Assembly (NCBI GenBank): GCA_030847615.1
Contig: JAUMIR010000001.1
Span: 164,645,001-164,709,000 of the forward strand
Direction of reading: 5' to 3'
Origin: Gambelia wislizenii
Taxonomy: Eukaryota > Chordata > Lepidosauria > Squamata > Crotaphytidae
DNA: 64,000 nucleotides
In this document: piece by piece, positions 57,913-64,000 of the stretch
Position numbering within the stretch: position 1 is the first letter of the stretch
Layout of the letters: each line of letters opens with the position of its first letter
Program-made: the position numbers and the translations under genes
The notes under the pieces: model-generated
The model's input: only the letters and a program-made list of their open reading frames with translations
Told to the model about the DNA's origin: nothing
Databases searched by the model: none

Positions 57913-58465
57913 AGGCACCCCACTGGTCAGTTCTCTCCAGGATGAAGAGGAGCCATTGGTGACTACCCTTTCAGTTTGGTTGGTCAAACAATTACAAATC
58001 CACCTAACAGTAGAATCTATTTTCCTGTAGTTTCCTGTAGTCACATTGTCTAGCCCACATGTTACTAACGTTTTTGCAAGAATGTCATGGTGGACCTTGT
58101 CAAAGGCCTTACTGAAATCAAGATACACTACATCCACTGCGTTCCCTTTATCTACCAAGTTTGTAATTCTATACAAAAAAGAGATAAGATTAGTCTGGCA
58201 TGACTTGTTTTTCAGAAACCCATGTTGACTTTTAGTGATCATGCCATTTTAAGCCCATTTTTCAGTACAGGAGTGTTGGGGGGGGTTAAATGAGCAGGTG
58301 CAACCCACCAAGAGCTATGCGTCAAAAATGACACACACCCACAAACCCAGGCACTGAAGTAGCCCACCCCTTCTTTACACCAGTTCTCAACCTTGAATTA
58401 GACTGAGTCACATGCCAAGCAGCCAATATAAGGCTCAAAATAAGGAACTGGAGAAAGACCACTTG

Positions 58466-58701
58466 GGGCCAAATCCGCACTACACAAATAATTCAGTTCT
58501 ATGATTCCATGATTCCATGAAATGGGATTATTTGCCATAGCTATTGAGCTCTGGGATTTTTAGTTTTACCAGGTCTTTAGCCTTCCATGCCAAAGAGTGC
58601 TGGTGTCTCACCAAACTACAAATCCCAGGGTTTCATAGGAAGGGGCCATGGAAAATAATCCAGTTTCAAACTAGATTATTTGTGTAGTGTGGATTTGGTT
58701 T
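58466..58701. mobile_element. Palindromic MITE, CACTACAC family
   Basis: 'ccaaatccgcactacacaaa' on the left and the complement 'ccaaatccacactacacaaa' on the right. Inner arms have 'caaatcccagggtttcatag' and its partner. Target duplication unclear. Confidence 0.75.
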
Positions 58702-58945
58702 CATAAGCCTCAAAGCAAATATCAGAATGAATGATGTATGCAACAGCATTCAAATGTCAGCTATCCCCTGCCTTTACTTAAACATCCCAGCACTTGGCAG
58801 GCATTTAGATAGTATATTAAAAACACTTCAGAATGTGGTCAAGATATTTCCAGAGGAGAAAGTTAAATTATCCCATTCAGTTCAATAGAAATTCAGAAAA
58901 CTATTTTTTTATTACTACATATGATCTTTACATTCCAGTGAAATG

Positions 58946-59056
58946 TAACCCTCCAGATATTGCTGGGTTGGAATTCCTATCATTTCTCATCTAGCTACCA
59001 TAGCCAATTGTGAAGGATGATGGGAGTTGCAGTCGAGTGATATCCAGAAGGCCACA
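58946..59056. mobile_element. Palindromic MITE, 'CTCCAGATGTTGCTGGACTGCA' family
   Basis: 'aaccctccagatattgctgg' on the left; 'gatgggagttgcagtcgagt' and 'atccagaaggcca' on the right, partly inverted. Same family as 36.8 and 44.3 kb. Confidence 0.65.
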
Positions 59057-59470
59057 ATATTTCCTGGTACATGTTAATATAATAACTCCACTCTCTCTGC
59101 TTTTAGTAAAGGTTTCAAGAAATGTCTTTTATACCTGGCTTTTTAAACTAATTTTTAGTACAGTTTTTTTTTATTCCTAATAATGTTTATTATTTTTAAT
59201 ATTTTGGGGGGATAGTGTCTTGGTGGTTTGAATGATGTTATGGTCTTTTTTCTTATTCTTCTTCATCTGTGAGACCCTGCTTACTTCAGTGGTTTTTACA
59301 GAAAAGCAATTTTAATGTATCAAAATTACTCAGTTGTTTCATGTAAAGGTTAATTATAGTGGTAAAGAATTACTTGGGAGCAGAAGTTTCTTTTGCATTT
59401 TATCAGCAACACCGTCTAGTGACCACAGTTGGACTATCACTCCTTGGCAGAGCCCATGGGTTTAACAGAT

Positions 59471-59942
59471 AAGGAGCACGGTTGCACAGTGGTTAAATGC
59501 TGGTACTGCAGCCACAACATTGTGAGTTCCATCCTGCAGGGCTCCAGGGTGACTCAGGACTTTTTCAGATGCCCTAAAACCCATCAGGGGAGGGCGGGAG
59601 AGGTACACGGCTATCACACAGCAGAGGGTCAGTTTCAGACGATGCTGTCCCTCTCCTGTCGTTGTCCGTGTTACTTCCATGTTTGATCTATTGAAAAGGT
59701 GCCACTTTTTACTCACAAAAAACATCCAAAACTGACTCCCTGCTGCGCGTTAGCCGCGTACCTCTCCCGCCCTCCCCTGACAGGTTTTAGAGCATCTGAA
59801 AAAGTCCTCAGCCTTCCATCCTTCTGAAAGTTGGTAAAATGTGTACCTAGCTTGTTGGGGGCAATTAGCTAACACATTGTAAACTGCTTGGAGAGTGCCT
59901 AGTGCTGTAGGGTGGTGTAGAAGTGTAAGTGATATGGTTAGT
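59471..59942 (+). mobile_element. tRNA-derived SINE (second family), split by a foldback MITE
   Basis: Head 'aaggagcacggttgcacagt', B box-like 'ttgtgagttccatcc' and 'agggctccagggtgactca' run to 59556; the body resumes at 59808 with 'tcagccttccatccttctga' and ends near 'gtagaagtgtaagtgatat'. Removing 59557-59807 plus one TCA restores the order seen at 46.6 and 53.6 kb. Confidence 0.87.
59557..59807. mobile_element. Foldback H1 MITE inside a SINE
   Basis: Ends GGACTTTTTCAGATGC and complement GGACTTTTTCAGATGC, flanked by exact TCA (59554-59556, 59808-59810). Arms contain 'aggggagggcgggagaggta' and its inverse. 251 bp; closely related to the truncated copy at 62.2 kb. Confidence 0.92.
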
Positions 59943-60026
59943 AATTTGTAAGCCGCTCTGAGAGCCTTTGTGGCTGAAGAGCGGGGTATAAATACTCTAA
60001 AATAAATAAATAAACAAACAAACAAA
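59943..60026 (+). mobile_element. LINE 3' tail with AAAT-type repeat
   Basis: 'gtaagccgctctgagagcct', 'gaagagcggggtataaatac' and then (AAAT/AAAC)n. Same terminus as the reverse-strand copy at 23.6 kb. Confidence 0.75.
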
Positions 60027-61374
60027 TGGATAAATTATCACATTCTATTTCTGGTATCTTCAATTGTATTGCATTGGCTTGGATTCTGGATTTTGTATTG
60101 AATCTAAGTCAAGAGAGGGGTAAAGGAGCATTTAGCCATAAGGCCTTTAAAGCTGCTGTTAACAAAATTAAAGAATACTGGGTTCAAGGGGTCATTTCAT
60201 CAGCATAGTCCAAGGCATCCATTTATAATTAGATATGGCTTTGGAAAATCTTCTGACTTCATATTCTTATACAAATATTGAATGTAGAACTGGGTGTTTA
60301 AAGAAAGGAAAACTTACGATGCATAATGTATTTTGCACCTTTTGGTTGACCTAAAAAAAGTATCACTACAGTGTGTTTTTTGGATTTTGCTCTTTTACTA
60401 TTCAGTTATTGTTACTATTATTGTTGGTCATTATTTGAATTTATATCCAGCCTTTCCTCCAGGAGCACAAGTTGGCCAGTTTGCTGCATGTAAATGGTCT
60501 TTCTCCCCAGGTTTCTCTTCATCCTAAGGGCTGGAGATAGTGACCAGATGCAACCCACCCAGGGAAATTCATGGCTAAGTGGGGTGTTGAACTAACATAT
60601 CCCAAGTTCTAATTCAACACTCCTGACTACACCACATTGCCACCATGACAGGAACCAAAATATGTGGATCCCAAAATATGGAGTAAGCAGGATGAGTCCA
60701 TTTACTATGCAAATAGAGACTTGTTTGAAGGACCAGTTCTAGATAGGAAACTAAACATTCATTTTGTAGCTACTAGCATCACTGCTAGGAATAGCCAGGC
60801 CATCTGGGATTTAATATCTCAACTACAGTAATCTTTTCCCCTTTTCATGCATAATTGAAAATGACCTGTCGAATCACGATATGATGATGACAACTTCATT
60901 GTTTTGGAGAGATACCTGAATTGTAGCAGTCCATTGTAAATAAAAGTTGTAAGCCACCTCTTTTTCTTTAACACACATTCTGAAGCTGAACCTAAGAACA
61001 CAATGTACAATCAAACCTATGATTTTAATTGATATCCCATGGAGCTGGCTGGCTACTTTTGCTGTATGTGAAACTGCAGAACATTAATTCCACATGTGTA
61101 CATATTACTTGTTTTCCTCCTTGCATCAGAATTTTTAAAAGCATTCTTCTAATAGATAGATGTCTATTCTCTTGCATGGTTCCTCATGATGATCACTCTG
61201 CAAACATCCAGCAAGTTACAAGGGCCTCATATAAACACACATATATTACAAAGCACAAAAATGCGAAACAGTCTAGCCAGGTTGTTAAAATACTTTCCTT
61301 AGCATCTTTTCTTCTAATTTACCTGTTCTACAGTCCTCTACACCACTTAGGGTTTGTCTAGGTTGTGAAAATAC
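60027..61374. other. Unassigned sequence
   Basis: No gene or repeat was recognised. A 110-codon frame (61029-61361) shows no domain. Confidence 0.45.
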
Positions 61375-61920
61375 ACACAATCCTAAATATACACTGGACT
61401 GACTATGTGACAAATGTTGCTGTCCTTGAGCAAGCAGGGATCACCAGCATTGAGGCCATGATATTGACAACACAGCTGTGCTGGGCAGGGCACGTTTCTA
61501 GGATGGAGGACCATCACCTCCCCAAAATAGTACTCTACAGTGAACTCACCACGGGTCAGCGTAAGAGGGGCGCTCCAAAAAAGCAATACAAGGACTCCCT
61601 GAAACAACATCTCAGGCTTGGCCAAATTGATCACCAACAGTGGTCCGCCCTGGCCTCACATTGGGAGGCATGGAGACACACTATCCACAATGCTGCAGCC
61701 TTATTTGAGAATTCACGCCGAACAAGCCTTGAAGAGAAACGACAACGCAGAAAGAATCACAACCCGGAAACATCACCCAAGGAGACCTTCTGCTGTGCTT
61801 TCTGCAACCGGACTTGTTTATCTCGGATTGGCCTTTTTAGTCATCAGCGCGCTTGCAGAAAGTGCGGGATGAGTCCTTCCTAAATCTTCGTTTGCAAAGA
61901 AAAGCCAGAGAGAGAGAAAA
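61375..61920 (+). pseudogene. 3' end of the Cys/His-finger LINE
   Basis: An open frame of about 170 codons: LNIHWTDYVTNVAVLEQ, WAGHVSRMEDHHLPK, KQYKDSLKQHLRLGQ and CAFCNRTCLSRIGLFSHQRAC. It matches the 5.3-kb copy closely but starts later (5' truncation near 61375). It ends with the same stem-loop region and 'gccagagagagag' tail. The frame is open over its whole length. Confidence 0.85.
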
Positions 61921-62059
61921 AATACTCCTCACAGAATTCGATGAGAATACCTTTTGTCCCAACAAGATCCTGCAGTGATTCACCTTTGCAGCTTTTCCCA
62001 TACTTTTTAAAAACAGTGTGAGGAAATGTATATTAGTGCTCATTAGGACAACCAATTCA

Positions 62060-62650
62060 CTTTGCTGTGCATTCTCAGAGAGGACGGAACTGGAAATCAG
62101 ATTGGTTGGACACACACGGGGGGCAGGCTTTCCGGCAAGGCAGTGCCTGGAAGTGCCCTGTTTGATTTTTGTGTTAGTGATCGTGCACTTTTTTGCTGCG
62201 CCAAGGTGCCTAGATAATTTTTTTAAGCAGGGGGTCAGTTTTGGACGCCGCCGTCCCTTTCCTGTCTTTGTCCATATTGCTTCCATGTTCAATCTATTCC
62301 AAACGCATCATTTTTTACTCATGGAAGTTTTTCCATGAGTAAAAAGTGGCACCTTTTCAATAGATTGAACACAGAAGTAATACAGACGACTACGGGAGAG
62401 GGACGGTGGCATCCGAAACTGACCCCCTGCCACGTGATAACCGCGTACCTCTCCCGCCCTCCCCTGATGGGTTTTAGGGCATCTGAAAAAGTCAAAGGTC
62501 TCACTTGCGCACCTTTGCTTTAAAGTTAAAAAAATACTGTGCAGCGGCAGCAATGTATAACACGCTAATTTATGGCCACCATCTTGATTCACAGGCATGT
62601 GAACGTCAAACACAGATAGCTTCTCAGCCTATTGTTTTTTCTGAAAGACC
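62060..62650 (-). repeat. Unclassified dispersed repeat RX, copy 2, split by an H1 MITE
   Basis: The complement matches 55.09-55.38 kb in order, with blocks on both sides of an H1 palindrome (62226-62493). The flanking 'gcacgatcactaacac' and 'gcaaaggtgcgcaagtgaga' blocks (complement) are brought together once the MITE is removed. Confidence 0.6.
62226..62493. mobile_element. Foldback H1 MITE, truncated on the left
   Basis: The right end ATCTGAAAAAGTC and arms with 'gggcgggagaggtacgcggt' (complement) match 59.56-59.81 kb. The outer portion of the left arm, about 60 bases including the terminus, is missing. Confidence 0.8.
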
Positions 62651-62696
62651 GTGGAGACAAAAGAACACTGCTGAGAATTTGCAATAATGTGCAGGA

Positions 62697-62762
62697 ATGA
62701 CATCCTTATGACATCCTTATGAGTGACATCCTTATGACATATGTCCTTATGACATAGGACAA
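62697..62762 (+). repeat. Short minisatellite, GACATCCTTAT unit
   Basis: 'tgacatccttatgacatcct' and variants (unit about 11 bases) repeat four to five times, with one unit reading 'tatgtccttatgacat'. Confidence 0.8.
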
Positions 62763-62796
62763 GTGTTTTCATAAAGAATGGGCTGACCAGTTAAGT

Positions 62797-62893
62797 GCAA
62801 CCAGTATTGTAATAAATGTCTACAATAGCAAGCTAACAAGGTACCTAGTGTAACTAGTATTGTAATAAATCTCTACAATAGCAGGCTAAGAGG
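62797..62893 (+). repeat. Tandem duplication, about 50-base units
   Basis: 'agtattgtaataaat.tctacaatagca.gctaa' occurs twice in succession with few differences. Confidence 0.8.
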
Positions 62894-64000
62894 AGTTTAA
62901 TGGCATGCCATTTTGTTTCTTGTTTTTTTGAATAGGGCTTTAAATGGTTTTAATTCTATTGAGTGTTTAACTGAATTTTTAAAATAACATTTATATGTTT
63001 TTACTGATATCTTTGTGTATATTTTAATCTGTAATTCATTTTAACTTTTATAAACTGACCAGTCCCAATATTGGAAAAGGGAGAGAGGCATGCATGAATT
63101 AAAAATAAGAATAAAAAGAATAGAATAAGAGTGTTCCAACAGCACAGCTTCCAACATATATTAAGCTCTACCAGCTCATGTAACATCATACTCTTCCTTT
63201 CTCTTATGGGTTGGAGATTATTGACCTATTTCCTTTCCACTGCAAGAAATGGAAGGGAAATGATGTATGCCAGGCCAGGATTGATTTTTTTTTTTTTTTT
63301 TTTGTACAGTGTTGGAGTGTGGTTGCTGACTAAGAAGGCTTGGACTCCTGCAGATCCAAAGCCTCCCAGGATCTGCCCTTGTCACTCCGCTGATCTGTGC
63401 CCCTCCCTTTTCTTTTTAAGTTCTCCAATATTAGAGTTCCAGTCAAGAAGGTAAATGATGCAAAACTGATTGTAGGTCATAAGCAGAAGGGGTCCAAGTT
63501 TCTCTTCTCCCTCAAAGGGCAAGATCTAATCCTATATATCCAGTGTCACCTGCAACAGCCTCCCAGAGGGCATAGGTCAAAAGCCTTAAAGTCTAAGAAA
63601 ATTTGGTTGATATTTCATTACTTATTGGTTCACTGTTGGCCTCCTTATTTTGTAATATTTGCATCTTTTATTCTTTTACATGCTACCTTTGGCATGCTGA
63701 CTGATTATTAAAGGGAAGGGTAAATTTCAGGAGTAATAAACAATAACAAGGTGTATTCTGCCTCAGTTTAAGTTTCCTGTCCAGGCAACAGCAGCTCATA
63801 CTTCCACCCACCTTCAGAGAACTGGGAACTGCAAACTATCTGAGCAGTGATGTAGCTCCAGAACTTCACAATCCACACCAGCTTCTCTTGCACAGAAGTT
63901 ATGCAGAATCTCTACACTGTCAATCACTGAAACATTTGGGATACATTTATTTAGCACATTTAATTAGAATTATTTATAAATTCTGATTCATTTTATGTAA
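62894..64000. other. Unassigned; T-run and possible LINE tail
   Basis: The T/A-rich part at 62930-63060 weakly resembles a CR1/L2-group 3' untranslated region. A run of about 20 T lies at 63283-63303. No gene was recognised to the window end. Confidence 0.4.

Larger units (their letters stand above)
56603..58260 (-). pseudogene. CR1 LINE ORF2, minus strand, interrupted
   Basis: Complement from 58242: SQHGFLKNKSCQTNLISF and VVYLDFSKAFDKVHHDIL (RT motif A), SSSWRELTSGVP (start of motif B), then an insert (57430-57912) replacing the motif B-C region with its catalytic Asp pair. After the insert: REKCRILHL, LGILVDHKLNISQQCD, NAILGCINRSI, YSALVRPHLEYCV, then ERVQRR-like YVQRRVTKMVRGLEAMPY and the C-terminal RGDMITMFKYLKG block to 56677. 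The 3' end 'aatcatagaaacatagagtt' (plus strand) is the classic CR1 terminus. It is 5'-truncated. Confidence 0.9.

Overview
The window is repeat-dense, non-coding DNA from a vertebrate, most likely a squamate reptile (a lizard is the best guess; the species cannot be told). The basis is the mix of mobile elements: tRNA-derived SINEs with a Bov-B/RTE-like tail, CR1 and CR1/L2-type LINEs, Penelope-like elements (PLEs) with GIY-YIG endonuclease remnants, short LTR elements left as solo LTRs, and many short DNA transposons (MITEs). I found no convincing host exon, tRNA, rRNA or CRISPR. All recognisable coding sequence belongs to decayed retroelements.

Layout. 1-5 kb: a Harbinger-like MITE, a palindromic MITE, two SINEs and an inverted pair of PLE tails. 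5.2-6.0 kb: minus-strand 3' end of a LINE whose C-terminus carries a Cys/His finger; shorter copies lie at 48.5 and 61.4 kb. 9.1-11.4 kb: a hAT MITE with a perfect 8-bp target duplication, then one PLE split by three separate MITEs. 11.4-17.1 kb: two CR1/L2-type LINE relics (one holding a solo LTR), another PLE and MITE pieces. 18.8-22.1 kb: a nearly complete CR1/L2-type ORF2 (endonuclease plus reverse transcriptase) with several breaks. 22.8-36.3 kb: four Harbinger-like elements, two of them hosts of other insertions (a PLE; another MITE), a second solo LTR inside a MITE, and an unclassified 1.3-kb element with terminal inverted repeats. 37-54 kb: sparser, with a LINE endonuclease fragment, a Tc1/mariner-like MITE, SINEs and long unassigned stretches. 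54-62.7 kb: SINEs, a reverse-strand PLE, a CR1 interrupted by a promoter-like insert, a SINE split by a foldback MITE, and a dispersed repeat found twice in opposite orientation.

The most notable pattern is a large group of non-autonomous elements with termini GGACTTTWTCAGAC, GGAGATTATCAGAC or GGGCTTATCTACATG. Most flanks read as 3-bp TNA target duplications (TAA, TTG, TCA, TTA, TAG), which points to the PIF/Harbinger superfamily. The longer copies share an approximately 300-bp core and a small conserved stem-loop but carry different subterminal hairpins; the shorter copies are almost pure palindromes. The nesting gives a relative chronology in which GGACTTT elements and solo LTRs are the youngest visible layer. 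All classifications come from reading the sequence without database searches.
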